DNA of 64,000 bases from Flavihumibacter petaseus NBRC 106054 (GCF_000974785.1 NZ_BBWV01000001.1:1550001-1614000), one strand, 5' to 3'. Counted from the stretch's first letter, positions 9,464 through 18,569 are shown. Made by a program: numbers and translations. Notes: generated by a model not told the origin, from the sequence alone.

Positions 9464-10569
9464 GGCAAAGTCACCAGCCTGCAACCACCGCCCGCATCCA
9501 GCACGCAACAGGTGGACTGGTATCCATCGGCGATCTTCCCCCATAGATGATCCATTCCAAGCGCGCGTGCCGGGTAGAGTGCCGCCATGCGAAGTGCTTC
9601 ATCTTCGTTTATACCTACCTGTTGAATGCAAAACTGCACCGCCTTGTGCATGGACAACGCCGACCCTGACAGTGTTCCGTCAGGCAGGCAATACCGGTCA
9701 CCAACCAGTTCATGGCGATAACTACCGGTCTTGTTTTCGGTTACGGCATCCGTTATAAGGAAGAGTCTTTGCCCCATAATCTTTTTTGCAATGCGTATAG
9801 CAGCTGCATCAACATGGTATCCGTCGGCAACGATACTGGCCATGACGCTTCCATGATCCATGGCTGCGCCAACAAGTCCCGGTGCCCGGTGCTGAAGACC
9901 GGACATTGCATTGTACAAATGGGTGACCAGCGGAATCCCGGCATTGAAATGAGCCATGGCTGCCTCATAGGTGATATTACTGTGCCCGGCTGAAAGCAAT
10001 ATGCCTTTACTTTTCAAAAAATCCAGTACCTCGCCACCAAAACATTCCGGTGCGATGGTCATTATTTTCACCACATCGATATTCCCATCCAGCAGCGCGC
10101 CTATCGCCTCAACCGAAGGTTGTTGCAGGAATTGCAGATCATGGGCACCGCGTTTTTCGCGGTTCAGGAAGGGACCTTCCAGGTGCAGCCCGACCACACC
10201 TGCACCGCCACCGGCCCAATAGTCGCGCACCGCTTTGATCGCTGCTAAAGCTACAGCATTATCATTCGTCGCAACCGTGGGCAGGATCATCGCCGCACCA
10301 CCCCTTCTTGCACTGGTTACAGTGGCCTGAAGCGCTTCCACGGAAGGAAGCTCGCCGAATAGTTTTCCATCTCCACCGTACAATTGAATGTCGATGAACG
10401 CCGGAACAAGTTTACCGCCATCAAGATCAATAGTGGTAACCGGATGCTGGCTGCCGGGCTGCTCAGTGCTGAACTGTTGAATGACGCCGTTCTGCGTGGT
10501 AAGGGTCACTGAATTCAACCAATGCTCGCCCGTAAATATTTGTCCGTTGACGATATGGACCTGATTCAT
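9460..10569 (-). CDS. nagA: N-acetylglucosamine-6-phosphate deacetylase
   Basis: 369 residues from the ATG at 10567-10569. An earlier in-frame ATG would add 21 residues inside the upstream gene and does not fit the family, which begins near IVNGQIFTGEHWL. Amidohydrolase-fold enzyme that converts GlcNAc-6-P to glucosamine-6-P in amino-sugar recycling. Visible metal-site motifs are VGLHLEGPFLN (about 125-135), SAGHSN and VTHLYNAMSGL (about 203-213), and LITDAV near 270. The ATGA overlap with the preceding omega-amidase gene means coupled translation. Confidence 0.93.
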   Translation of the reverse strand: MNQVHIVNGQIFTGEHWLNSVTLTTQNGVIQQFSTEQPGSQHPVTTIDLDGGKLVPAFIDIQLYGGDGKLFGELPSVEALQATVTSARRGGAAMILPTVATNDNAVALAAIKAVRDYWAGGGAGVVGLHLEGPFLNREKRGAHDLQFLQQPSVEAIGALLDGNIDVVKIMTIAPECFGGEVLDFLKSKGILLSAGHSNITYEAAMAHFNAGIPLVTHLYNAMSGLQHRAPGLVGAAMDHGSVMASIVADGYHVDAAAIRIAKKIMGQRLFLITDAVTENKTGSYRHELVGDRYCLPDGTLSGSALSMHKAVQFCIQQVGINEDEALRMAALYPARALGMDHLWGKIADGYQSTCCVLDAGGGCRLVTLP

Positions 10570-11366
10570 GCGGGATCGTTTAAAAGGGTAAACGGATCTG
10601 CGTCCCTTAGAAAGGGCAACCTGGAGCGGCATTCGTCCAACTGGTAGTTTTCGAGAAGTATCGTGTTGCTTTGCGGCTCGTGCTCGTGGTGATAAAGTGT
10701 TTCGCCCATGGGACTGACCACCATGCTGTTGCCACTATGGTAAATGCCATTTCCATCGGTTCCTACGCGGTTAACCCCCACTACAAAACATTGATTTTCT
10801 ATCGCCCGCGCCGTCAGCAGGGTCTTCCAGGCATGGTTGCGGCGCTCCGGCCAGTTGGCCACATAAACCAGGATATCATATTCCGGTCTTTCCTTGGTCG
10901 ATTGCTGGCGCGCCCAGACGGGGAACCGCAGGTCATAACAGATCTGTAGATTGATCCGCCAACCCTTTACGGAGGCAATAAACCGGTTCCTGCCGGGCGA
11001 ATAATGCTGATCTTCTCCGGCAAATCCGAACAAATGGCGCTTATCATAATAACCCAGCGTTCCTGTCGGTAACATCCATATCAGCCGGTTGAAAAAATGG
11101 TCGCCTTCCCGGATGATCAGGCTTCCGGTCAGGATAATGTGGTGGGCAGCTGCCGTCTGGCGCATCCATTCCACCGTTGGGCCATCCATAGTCTCTGAAA
11201 GCTCGGGGGCATGCATACTGAAACCGGTGGAAAACATTTCCGGCAGGATAACAACTTCTTTTTTCCCGGGAGTACCTTCAATCGCCGCCTCCAACCGCCG
11301 CAGATTGGTTGGTTTATCTTCCCAGGCCAGGTCTGCCTGGATAGTGGTTACCAATAAATTCGACAT
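10566..11366 (-). CDS. Nitrilase-superfamily omega-amidase (YafV-like)
   Basis: 266 residues. The nitrilase catalytic triad is complete: Glu43 in VVILPEMF, Lys109 in YYDKRHLF and Cys143 in NLQICYDLRFPVW. The short single-domain length and the Cys motif CYDLRFP match the omega-amidase/YafV branch, which hydrolyses alpha-ketoglutaramate and alpha-ketosuccinamate, by-products of glutamine or asparagine transamination. Cytosolic. It overlaps nagA by ATGA, and recX lies 12 bases upstream on the same strand, so recX, this gene and nagA may form one transcript. Confidence 0.9.
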   Translation of the reverse strand: MSNLLVTTIQADLAWEDKPTNLRRLEAAIEGTPGKKEVVILPEMFSTGFSMHAPELSETMDGPTVEWMRQTAAAHHIILTGSLIIREGDHFFNRLIWMLPTGTLGYYDKRHLFGFAGEDQHYSPGRNRFIASVKGWRINLQICYDLRFPVWARQQSTKERPEYDILVYVANWPERRNHAWKTLLTARAIENQCFVVGVNRVGTDGNGIYHSGNSMVVSPMGETLYHHEHEPQSNTILLENYQLDECRSRLPFLRDADPFTLLNDPA

Positions 11367-11378
11367 ACCCGAAGGTAA

Positions 11379-11867
11379 TCAATCAACAGAAGCCTGATCC
11401 TGCGTCCTGGCAATAATCTCACGGATCTCGCTCCAGTCGAACCCTTTATACAACAAATAATCCTGTACTTTTTTGATACGAACCAGCGGCTGCTCGCCGG
11501 CCAGCTGCTCCCATTTTGACCGGGTTATTTTTTCCAGTGTTTTCCGGTAGTCTTCGGGTGAAATCGCCTGGATGGCTTTCCGGATGCAATAGTCGCTGAT
11601 CTGCCTTTGCTGCAGCTCACGGGTAATTCGGTTATACCCCCATGATTTCATCCGGAATTTGCCGCCGGCAAACTGGAGGGCAAATCGCTCCTCATTGAGG
11701 TAATCCTCGTCGATCAGGGTGGCTATCGCATTTTCTACTTCTGCCTGGCGTAAGCCGTATTCATACAGCTTTTGCCGCAGTTCCTGGTGGCAACGCTCCT
11801 GGTACGCGCAATAATGACGGGCTTTTTGCAGCGCCTGATCGGGTGTCAACTGCTTTGATCTCAGCAT
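11379..11867 (-). CDS. recX: RecX family recombination regulator
   Basis: 162 residues from the ATG at 11865-11867. An upstream in-frame ATG at 11891 would add eight residues but would run through a palindrome. RecX binds and inhibits RecA filaments. The protein is made of repeated three-helix units rich in Arg, Lys and Glu, with typical pieces ALQKARHYCAYQERCHQELR, LIDEDYLNEERFA and RMKSWGYNRITRELQQR. recA is not in the window, so this copy is separate from recA. Divergent from dnaN. Confidence 0.85.
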   Translation of the reverse strand: MLRSKQLTPDQALQKARHYCAYQERCHQELRQKLYEYGLRQAEVENAIATLIDEDYLNEERFALQFAGGKFRMKSWGYNRITRELQQRQISDYCIRKAIQAISPEDYRKTLEKITRSKWEQLAGEQPLVRIKKVQDYLLYKGFDWSEIREIIARTQDQASVD

Positions 11868-11884
11868 GCTGCAAATTTGCAGCA
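11867..11884. promoter_or_regulatory. 18-bp perfect palindrome between recX and dnaN
   Basis: TGCTGCAAATTTGCAGCA is perfectly symmetrical and sits at the first base of the recX start codon, 42 bases before dnaN. A dimeric regulator could bind here and affect the divergent genes, or it could be a chance hairpin. No regulator is identified. Confidence 0.4.
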
Positions 11885-11926
11885 AAAGCATTAGTTTCGT
11901 CCCATTCTTAACTGTTTTACCGCTTT

Positions 11927-13042
11927 ATGAAGTTCATCGTTTCCTCTTCGGCCTTATTGAAGCAATTGCAGCAGATCAGTGGTGTTATCAACGCCAATAC
12001 TGTGCTGCCGATTCTGGAAGACTTTCTTTTCGAAATCGACAAAAACAAACTGAATGTTGTTGCCACCGACCTGGAAACTGTGATGCGCGTCCAGATGGAC
12101 ATAGAAGCGAAAGACAGCGGCAGGGTATGTATTCCCGCCAAGATCCTGATCGATTCCCTCAAGAATATCCCTGACCAGCCGCTGACTTTCAATATTGACA
12201 AGAACTTCGGTATCGAGATCACCAGCGATAATGGTAAGTATAAGGTGATGGGTGAAAACCCCGATAATTTCCCCAAGGAACCGGCAGCTGATGATACCAC
12301 TTCTTTTGAAATGACCAGCAGCGCACTGGTAACCGGCATCAACAAGACCCTCTTTGCCGTAAGCAGTGATGATCTTCGTCCCGCGATGACTGGTGTATTC
12401 TTTGAACTCGATAAAAACTATATCCAGTTCGTGGCCACCGATGCCCATCGCCTGGTACGCTACAAGCGCACAGATGTAAAATGTCCCAAGTCAGATAATT
12501 TCATCGTTCCCAAAAAACCCCTGAATATCCTGAAGTCTGCGCTTCCGGATAACGACGACACGATCACCGTTAGTTACAACAGCAACCACCTGTTTGTAAC
12601 CCACGGCAATGCACAGATGAGTTGCCGCCTGATCGATGCCCGCTTCCCCGATTATAAAGTGGTGATCCCGGCTGACAACCCGTACAAAATGCTGGTGGGT
12701 AAAGCTGATTTCCAGGGCGCACTCAGAAGGGTGAGCGTTTTCAGTAACAAAAGCACCAACCAGGTAGTACTGACCATTTCCGGCAGTGAACTGCAACTGG
12801 CTGCCCAGGATATCGACTTCAGCTTCGAAGGAACAGAAAGAATGAAATGCCAGTACGATGGAGAAGATCTTTCCATTGCTTTCAATGCACGTTTCCTGAT
12901 TGAAATGCTGCATGCTGCCGAAAGTGATGAAGTTCGCATGGAGTTGTCCACCCCAACAAAAGCGGGACTGATCAAACCCACTGAGGCAGATGAAAACGAA
13001 GAACTGCTGATGCTGGTGATGCCACTGATGCTGAATGCCTGA
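11927..13042 (+). CDS. dnaN: DNA polymerase III beta subunit (sliding clamp)
   Basis: 371 residues, full length. Forms the ring that tethers the replicative polymerase and many repair enzymes to DNA. It starts MKFIVSSSALLKQLQQISGV and shows the three repeated clamp domains; TNQVVLTISGSELQLAAQD (about 280-298) is the usual third-domain strand pair. It ends in ELLMLVMPLML, matching the conserved C-terminal MPMRL-type tail. It is not next to dnaA or recF but lies about 4 kb from the candidate oriC at 17.0-17.5 kb. The small DUF2007 gene follows after 17 bases. Confidence 0.96.
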   Translation: MKFIVSSSALLKQLQQISGVINANTVLPILEDFLFEIDKNKLNVVATDLETVMRVQMDIEAKDSGRVCIPAKILIDSLKNIPDQPLTFNIDKNFGIEITSDNGKYKVMGENPDNFPKEPAADDTTSFEMTSSALVTGINKTLFAVSSDDLRPAMTGVFFELDKNYIQFVATDAHRLVRYKRTDVKCPKSDNFIVPKKPLNILKSALPDNDDTITVSYNSNHLFVTHGNAQMSCRLIDARFPDYKVVIPADNPYKMLVGKADFQGALRRVSVFSNKSTNQVVLTISGSELQLAAQDIDFSFEGTERMKCQYDGEDLSIAFNARFLIEMLHAAESDEVRMELSTPTKAGLIKPTEADENEELLMLVMPLMLNA

Positions 13043-13059
13043 TCTGATGCTGCGTTTGC

Positions 13060-13470
13060 ATGGAGTTCCGTGTGGTCAGAACATATGACAATTACATAGA
13101 AGCAAATCTCCAGCTCAATTTGCTGAAGGATCATCATATCAATTGTTATCTACGCGACGAATACACAGTAACAATTGATCCCCTGCTCAGCCCGGCCATC
13201 GGTGGTATGAAACTGATGGTCAGCGAAGCAGACTGGGGCAGGGCAATCGAACTGCTCGAAATCACTGAAAACGAATACCTGCGGACGGTGCAGTGCCCCA
13301 AATGCGGCGCCACCACTATTGAAAAGATCATTACCGTTAAGGAGGATCGTCGAAAATGGGTACAGGTATTCCGCCGCTTTTTAGGCAATCCGCCGGCTGA
13401 ACTCAGCATCGCTTATCGATGCGCTACCTGTAATTCCACATTTACCGGTAATCCTCCCGAATTTTCCTAA
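13060..13470 (+). CDS. DUF2007-type protein with C-terminal zinc ribbon
   Basis: 136 residues. The N-terminal half (about 1-68) fits the DUF2007 putative signal-transducing domain (EFRVVRTYDNYIEANLQLNL, then GGMKLMVSEADWGRAIELL). The C-terminal half carries two Cys pairs, CPKCGATT (about 80-87) and CATC (about 125-128), which could bind one zinc. Function unknown. It follows dnaN closely and precedes the fatty-acid hydroxylase gene by 10 bases. Confidence 0.75.
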   Translation: MEFRVVRTYDNYIEANLQLNLLKDHHINCYLRDEYTVTIDPLLSPAIGGMKLMVSEADWGRAIELLEITENEYLRTVQCPKCGATTIEKIITVKEDRRKWVQVFRRFLGNPPAELSIAYRCATCNSTFTGNPPEFS

Positions 13471-13480
13471 CTTACTGAGC

Positions 13481-14299
13481 ATGGATAAATTCACGGCATA
13501 CTGGTCACACATTTCATCAGGAGACCGTATCCTCATCCTGATGGGCGGAATGATTTTTTTCTGGCTCCTGGAAGGCTACTATCCGTTATTCCGTTTCTCT
13601 TTTAAAAGGTGGAAACATGCCGGCGTCAACCTGATTTTTCTGGGTACCACCCTGGCACTGAACCTGATCTTCGGATTGGTGACGATCAAAGTCTGCCTCT
13701 TTGTTGAGGCGCATCAATTCGGCCTGCTGTACTGGCTGGGTTTACCCACCATCTGGAGCTGGCTGATCGGCATGCTGTTCATGGATTTCTTCGGACAATA
13801 CCTGCCGCACTGGCTGATGCATCACATCAAATTCATGTGGAAATTTCACATGGTTCATCACAGTGACACCAAGGTGGATGTAACCACCGGCACCCGCCAT
13901 CACCCGGGAGAATGGCTGTTCCGCGAAACCAGTACGATCATCGGGATCCTGCTGATCGGCGTTCCGGTGGGATTGTATTTTCTTTACAGAAGCTGTGCAG
14001 CACTCTTCACACATTTCAACCATGCCAACATCCGGGTTCCGCCGGCGATCGACCGGCCCATCAGCTGGATCTTTGTCAGTCCCAATATGCACAAGGCCCA
14101 TCACCACTATCAACGCCCGCTGACAGACACCAACTACAGCAACATATTTTCTTTGTGGGACCGGCTCTTTGGAACATTTGCCTACGAAGATCCACGCAAC
14201 CTGCGTTATGGCCTTGATGTGCTGGATGACACCACAGATGAAAAAGTCGGGTACCAGTTTAAAATACCTTTCGACTCCAGCATCAAAACCGACTACTAA
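13481..14299 (+). CDS. Sterol desaturase / fatty acid hydroxylase family membrane protein
   Basis: 272 residues with about four membrane helices and the family's di-iron His clusters: HWLMHH (about 110-115), HMVHHSD (about 123-129), TRHHPGEW and HKAHHHYQRP (about 204-213). Such enzymes hydroxylate or desaturate fatty acids, sterols or carotenoids in the membrane. The substrate is not evident; hydroxylated sphingolipids or ornithine lipids of Bacteroidota are possible. Last of the dnaN-DUF2007-hydroxylase run. Converges with the DUF2480 gene, overlapping it by 4 bases at the stops. Confidence 0.9.
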   Translation: MDKFTAYWSHISSGDRILILMGGMIFFWLLEGYYPLFRFSFKRWKHAGVNLIFLGTTLALNLIFGLVTIKVCLFVEAHQFGLLYWLGLPTIWSWLIGMLFMDFFGQYLPHWLMHHIKFMWKFHMVHHSDTKVDVTTGTRHHPGEWLFRETSTIIGILLIGVPVGLYFLYRSCAALFTHFNHANIRVPPAIDRPISWIFVSPNMHKAHHHYQRPLTDTNYSNIFSLWDRLFGTFAYEDPRNLRYGLDVLDDTTDEKVGYQFKIPFDSSIKTDY

Positions 14300-14802
14300 C
14301 GCTTTTTGTATACCGGAACCGTACTGCAGGGTTCACCATACATAATGGTTTTGGCGACCGGCCGGAGCAGCCGGGTGATCTCCAGGTAAGCAAAATCACC
14401 GATGGGCGTTTCTCCGCAACCTTTTACCACTACCCTTTTATCAGCAAACTGCTGGGGATCGATCTGGCGCAGTGCCGCCAGGAAAAGCTGTTTATGCATT
14501 TCATCCGCTGTTCCGAGATATACATCGATGGCAAATGGCTCAAGGTAACTGGCCACCAGCATGTAGGCCCATACGGGGATGATAGCATCAGCAGTGCAGG
14601 TCACGGCAACAGGTACACCTTTGTAAACCTCCCAATCCACTCCTTTCAGTGCTTCACGGAAATCCTTCTCCTTCAGAATAAGCTCCATGAACAGATAGGG
14701 CTTGAGATCGAAAGTGACAATGTTGCCGACAGGCAGATATGCTTCCAGGTCCAGGGTGATCAACCCGCTTTCTGCCACTTTATTCACCAGGATATCTGCC
14801 AT
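14296..14802 (-). CDS. DUF2480 family protein
   Basis: 168 residues matching the Bacteroidota-specific DUF2480 family (start MADILVNKVAESGLITLDLE, then FDLKPYLFMELILKEKDFR and VAVTCTADAIIPVWAYML). Function unknown. The central CTADAIIP and late VVKGCGE segments look like the family core. No signal peptide or membrane helix, so cytosolic. In many Bacteroidota DUF2480 lies near iron-sulfur assembly genes; here it does not. Confidence 0.8.
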   Translation of the reverse strand: MADILVNKVAESGLITLDLEAYLPVGNIVTFDLKPYLFMELILKEKDFREALKGVDWEVYKGVPVAVTCTADAIIPVWAYMLVASYLEPFAIDVYLGTADEMHKQLFLAALRQIDPQQFADKRVVVKGCGETPIGDFAYLEITRLLRPVAKTIMYGEPCSTVPVYKKR

Positions 14803-14844
14803 TTGCTTTTTTTTAGATAACAGTTATGCGCGGGTAAAGTTAAC

Positions 14845-14880
14845 CAAAAAAGAAAAAAGCGGTTCCCGTTGGAAACCGCC
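14845..14880 (-). terminator. Rho-independent terminator after the ppiD-like gene
   Basis: Stem GCGGTT-CC / GG-AACCGC (arms 14859-14867 and 14871-14879, one C-A mismatch, 3-base loop). On the minus strand it is followed by an interrupted U tract from the A run at 14846-14857. Orientation fits the end of the ppiD-like transcript. Confidence 0.75.
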
Positions 14881-14911
14881 CTTTCTGTATCTGGTGGGAA
14901 TGCTCTGATAC

Positions 14912-17017
14912 TCAGAGTAATTTTCCCCTTTCGTCTTTAACATCTGCGTTCTTCTTCAGCGCTTCTACAGAACGGTATCCCGCCATCTGGCGCACCTGCA
15001 GCATCATCGCCTTTCGCTGATCTTCAATATTTACACCACCGTCAGGCAATGCACTCACATTATCAGTTTTGATCACGAAAACGCCCATATTTCCCGCGAT
15101 CGGTGCAGAAATCTTAGCCGAATTGGCTTTGTCGAAGGAAGCACCGACAACTTTTTGCTCTTGTCCTACACCCGGAACAAACGGTGCCGCGAAACGGATG
15201 GTATCAGCACGTTGTACTGCAGTCTGGTTAGCAGTCGCAATGGCATCCAGCGTTGTTGCATTTCCGATTTTTTTGGTGATCATAGCCGCTTTCTTTTCAT
15301 TGCGCAGCAGGAACTCCACTTGTGGTCTTGCTTTTGACGCTGACATCACACCTTCTTTATTGATCTCCGTTACCATTGCTACAACATATTTGTCGTCGAT
15401 GGAGAACGGCTCGGAAACATCACCAACTTTGGCTTCGTTGATCCAGCGAACAAGCTGACGGTTTGCACCCAGTCCGGTAATGTTAATATCGTTGGGTTTG
15501 ATGTCAGCTGCCTGCAGTTTGTTCAGCTTTAGTTTGGATACAGCCTCGTCAAATGCTTTTGCATTGCGGTTCTCGCCGGCGAACTGGTTAGCAGCGCCGC
15601 TGGCCGTATTCTCCGTTTCAACGCTGGGGTTGATCGCACGGCTCAGGTAAGCTACCTGGTAAGCGGGCTCAAAATTCTTCTGGCTGAGGATTTCTATATA
15701 ATGGTAGCCGAAATCTGTTTTTACGATTTTTTTATCGCCCACGTTGCCGTAGAAAATCATCTCTGCATATTCCGGAGCCAGGTTGCTGAACTGAAGTGAG
15801 CTCCAGTCATATTCACCACCTTTTTCCTTGCTGCCCTGGTCATCACTGTATTTCAGGGCAAGTGCTGCAAAATCAGCGCCGCCACGGATCGCCTGCTCAA
15901 TGCTGTCAATACGCACTTTGGCAATGCTGTCCGGAGTCTGGGGATTGATCAGGATATGGCGTGCCTTCACACTGTCTGGCATATTCCTTTTGGAGATCAT
16001 TTTTGCAATCACAAAATTGCCACCGTCCAGGTAGGGACCGAAAGTGCCGCCTTCAGGAAGATTACGGATGGTATCGGCGTTGGGTACCTGCAGTTTTGAT
16101 TTCAGCACATAGCCTTTCGTGAATTTTACTTCACTGCTGTTGCGTACGAGGAAAGCAGCCGGATCATTGGTTGCGGAAAATTCACTGTGCAGGTTTTCCA
16201 CAGCTGCTTTGGTCGCTGCTGTATCAGCTGCACTCGGTGCAGCACTGAAACTAACGTAACTGATGCTTCTGCTGGCATCCTGCTTGAACTGGTCTTTGTT
16301 TTTATCCATGTATTGCTGGATATCACCATCGGTTACTTTAACCTCCGCAATGCTGTCACTCACGGTGGCATAAGGAATGGCTACAAAGTTTACGGCAGCA
16401 ATTTCGGTGTTGTCGGCATTTTGCTTTTCAGCCATCCATCTGGGCACATAGTAAGTGTTGCTGACAAGCGAAATATATTTTTCACGCAACCTGTTGTCCA
16501 TGAGGAACGGCAGGTAGACATTGCCGAAATTTTCAGCCATCGGGCTGTTTTGTTTTCTCAGATTCGCAATGGCTGCTCTTGCTGCGTTAGCATCATATAT
16601 GCCATCTTTTGTAGTGAATTGCTGGCGGAGATCCTGCGGCGGGTTGGCACCGAACAGGATATCATCCAGTTCTTTTGGTGTCACCGCGAGACCGAGTTTA
16701 CGATATTGCTCTTTCAGCACGTTTTCTTCAACGAATTGATTCCATACCTGCTCCTGCACGGTCTGACGCATCATTTCATTCATCGGGTAACCACTCTGCT
16801 TATATTGCTCTTCAGTCTGGTTGACACGTGTCTGATAAGTTTTATAGTCGAGGTCTTCACCATTGATAGATCCGATTTTGTCTCTGTTACCGCTGAAAAG
16901 TCCATGGCCGCTTTTTCCTACGAATGCGTCCATTAACAGGAATCCGACAAGACTCAGCGCAATGATGCCAAATACGAGCCATGCTGCCTTCTCCCTGATG
17001 TTCTGAATGATCGACAT
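14912..17017 (-). CDS. PpiD-like periplasmic chaperone / peptidyl-prolyl isomerase
   Basis: 701 residues. One N-terminal membrane anchor (about 12-31, AAWLVFGIIALSLVGFLLMD) is followed by a SurA/PpiD-type N-terminal chaperone region and a parvulin domain (about 350-445: ARHILI, GADFAALALKYSDDQGSKEKGGEYDW written in parts, and DFGYHYIEIL). A long C-terminal helical part follows. It assists folding of exported and outer-membrane proteins. The start MSIIQNIREKAAW is typical of Bacteroidota homologues. Monocistronic, with its own terminator, and divergent from nadA across the candidate origin. Confidence 0.9.
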   Translation of the reverse strand: MSIIQNIREKAAWLVFGIIALSLVGFLLMDAFVGKSGHGLFSGNRDKIGSINGEDLDYKTYQTRVNQTEEQYKQSGYPMNEMMRQTVQEQVWNQFVEENVLKEQYRKLGLAVTPKELDDILFGANPPQDLRQQFTTKDGIYDANAARAAIANLRKQNSPMAENFGNVYLPFLMDNRLREKYISLVSNTYYVPRWMAEKQNADNTEIAAVNFVAIPYATVSDSIAEVKVTDGDIQQYMDKNKDQFKQDASRSISYVSFSAAPSAADTAATKAAVENLHSEFSATNDPAAFLVRNSSEVKFTKGYVLKSKLQVPNADTIRNLPEGGTFGPYLDGGNFVIAKMISKRNMPDSVKARHILINPQTPDSIAKVRIDSIEQAIRGGADFAALALKYSDDQGSKEKGGEYDWSSLQFSNLAPEYAEMIFYGNVGDKKIVKTDFGYHYIEILSQKNFEPAYQVAYLSRAINPSVETENTASGAANQFAGENRNAKAFDEAVSKLKLNKLQAADIKPNDINITGLGANRQLVRWINEAKVGDVSEPFSIDDKYVVAMVTEINKEGVMSASKARPQVEFLLRNEKKAAMITKKIGNATTLDAIATANQTAVQRADTIRFAAPFVPGVGQEQKVVGASFDKANSAKISAPIAGNMGVFVIKTDNVSALPDGGVNIEDQRKAMMLQVRQMAGYRSVEALKKNADVKDERGKLL

Positions 17018-17552
17018 GATGCTAGTTGATTATTATATTATAGGGTTTTTCAAAAAATGAGAAGCGAAAATAAGGAAAAACGCCATATGAACAAATTGTG
17101 GAAAAGGCCTGAAATACAGTACAAATCAGCATTTCAGGCAATATGTGGGATGCGTTTTTCTTTCCGTGGAACCTGTTTTAACATCCGGTGTGGATGATCG
17201 TGTTTTTTCGTGGATAAACCCCGTTTACCACCTCCGCCGACTGTCTGTAATTTTAGGAAAAGTACCGGAGGATGGGTAAAGCGATCAGGGGGGTAGGTAA
17301 AACCCCTCCTTTTTTAACGGCCAATCAACATAGGGAGCCTGGAATTGTTTTACAGTGAATGACTATTCCACAGCTGTTGAAAAACAAGGCAGTTCCGCAA
17401 GGGCACAGTATTTTGAATGGGGAATTTATGTGGATTACTGTTCATAAGCTGCTAATTTTGATATTTCCAAGCTATAATAAATTTCTTATCCCCATATCCA
17501 CAGCCCTAATAGTAATAGGTATTTTATAAAATAATGTATTATAGTATTTATT
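17018..17552. other. oriC: Candidate chromosomal replication origin (oriC)
   Basis: 535-bp gap without a gene between divergent transcripts. Compared with TTATCCACA (TTWTNCACA), DnaA boxes are: 17097-17105 minus TTTTCCACA (fits the consensus); one mismatch at 17189-17197 minus, 17209-17217 minus, 17429-17437 minus, 17486-17494 plus and 17494-17502 plus; two mismatches at 17364-17372 plus. The last boxes adjoin an AT-rich stretch running to the nadA start. dnaN is 4 kb away on one side and mnmG plus two parS-like sites are 4-6 kb away on the other. Rival reading: an ordinary divergent promoter region. No promoter pair was recognised in it. Confidence 0.7.
17507..17552. other. AT-rich putative DNA unwinding element
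   Basis: 46 bases, about 85% A+T, beginning TAATAGTAATAG right after the last DnaA box and a GCCC cluster (17503-17506), ending at the nadA ATG. Position and composition suit the duplex-opening element of the candidate origin. It also serves as the nadA leader. Confidence 0.5.
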
Positions 17553-18569
17553 ATGAGCGATATCAACATAGCTGAAGCGAAGATCAATTTGGAAAAAAAA
17601 GGTTTCCTGGATCTCGGGATTGACCCGACCATGGATGTATTTGCCGAGATCGAGCGGTTGAAAAAAGAAAAAAATGCCATTGTGCTGGCGCACTATTACC
17701 AGGAGCCGGATATCCAGGACGTGGCCGATTATATTGGGGATAGTCTTGGTCTTGCACAGCAGGCCGAGAAAACCCAGGCGGATATTATTGTTTTTGCCGG
17801 TGTGCATTTTATGGCAGAAACTGCGAAAATCCTGAATCCTTCGAAAAAGGTTTTGCTGCCAGACCTGAAAGCGGGTTGTTCACTGGCTGATTCTGCGCCC
17901 GCAGATCTTTTCAGGAAGTTTAAGGAGAAGCATCCGGATCACCTCGTTGTGTCTTACATCAATTGCACGGCAGATATTAAAGCTTTAAGTGATATTATTT
18001 GTACGAGCAGCAATGCGGAAAAAATAATTGAAAGCATTCCGGTTGATCAGCCCATCCTCTTTGCACCAGACAAGAATCTTGGCGCTTACCTGAATAAGAA
18101 AACCGGGCGCAATATGTTGTTGTGGAACGGTGCCTGTATGGTTCATGAGATTTTCAGCCTGGAGAAAATTACCAAACTGAAAACCCGGCACCCCAATGCC
18201 AAACTGATCGCACACCCTGAATGTGAAGATCCGCTGTTGCGGATGGCGGATTACATCGGGAGCACAACTCAACTGCTGAAATATACCCAGCAGGACAATG
18301 GTTCGGAATATATTGTGGCAACTGAAACAGGCATTTTGCACCAGATGCAGAAGGCCAGCCCGGAAAAGCATTTTATACCCGCGCCACCGGACAATAGTTG
18401 CGCGTGCAATGATTGTCCCCACATGAAGCTCAATACGCTCGAGAAGCTGTATTTATGCATGGAATACGAGGCACCTGAGATCCTGATGGAGGAGCAACTC
18501 AGGCTCGCTGCCAAAAAGCCGATTGACAGGATGTTGGAGATCAGTCGTGCTGCCGGGCTAATTGGATAA
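17553..18569 (+). CDS. nadA: Quinolinate synthase
   Basis: 338 residues. NadA condenses iminoaspartate with dihydroxyacetone phosphate to quinolinate in NAD synthesis and carries an oxygen-sensitive [4Fe-4S] cluster. Candidate ligands are Cys in [10 protein letters not shown] (about 109), NGACMVHE (about 193) and the late [14 protein letters not shown] (about 282-295). The N-terminal [20 protein letters not shown] (about 35-54) is the family's substrate site. nadB and nadC are not nearby; nadD lies 6 kb downstream. Start ATG follows directly on the AT-rich stretch. Confidence 0.95.
   Translation: MSDINIAEAKINLEKKGFLDLGIDPTMDVFAEIERLKKEKNAIVLAHYYQEPDIQDVADYIGDSLGLAQQAEKTQADIIVFAGVHFMAETAKILNPSKKVLLPDLKAGCSLADSAPADLFRKFKEKHPDHLVVSYINCTADIKALSDIICTSSNAEKIIESIPVDQPILFAPDKNLGAYLNKKTGRNMLLWNGACMVHEIFSLEKITKLKTRHPNAKLIAHPECEDPLLRMADYIGSTTQLLKYTQQDNGSEYIVATETGILHQMQKASPEKHFIPAPPDNSCACNDCPHMKLNTLEKLYLCMEYEAPEILMEEQLRLAAKKPIDRMLEISRAAGLIG

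Noticed and set aside
17145-17153. Further DnaA-box-like sequence TGTGGGATG
   Set aside because: Too many mismatches to the consensus.
17287-17317. G-rich then C-rich run with a T tract inside the origin candidate, like a terminator
   Set aside because: The arms pair only over about five bases with a long loop, and no gene ends nearby on that strand.
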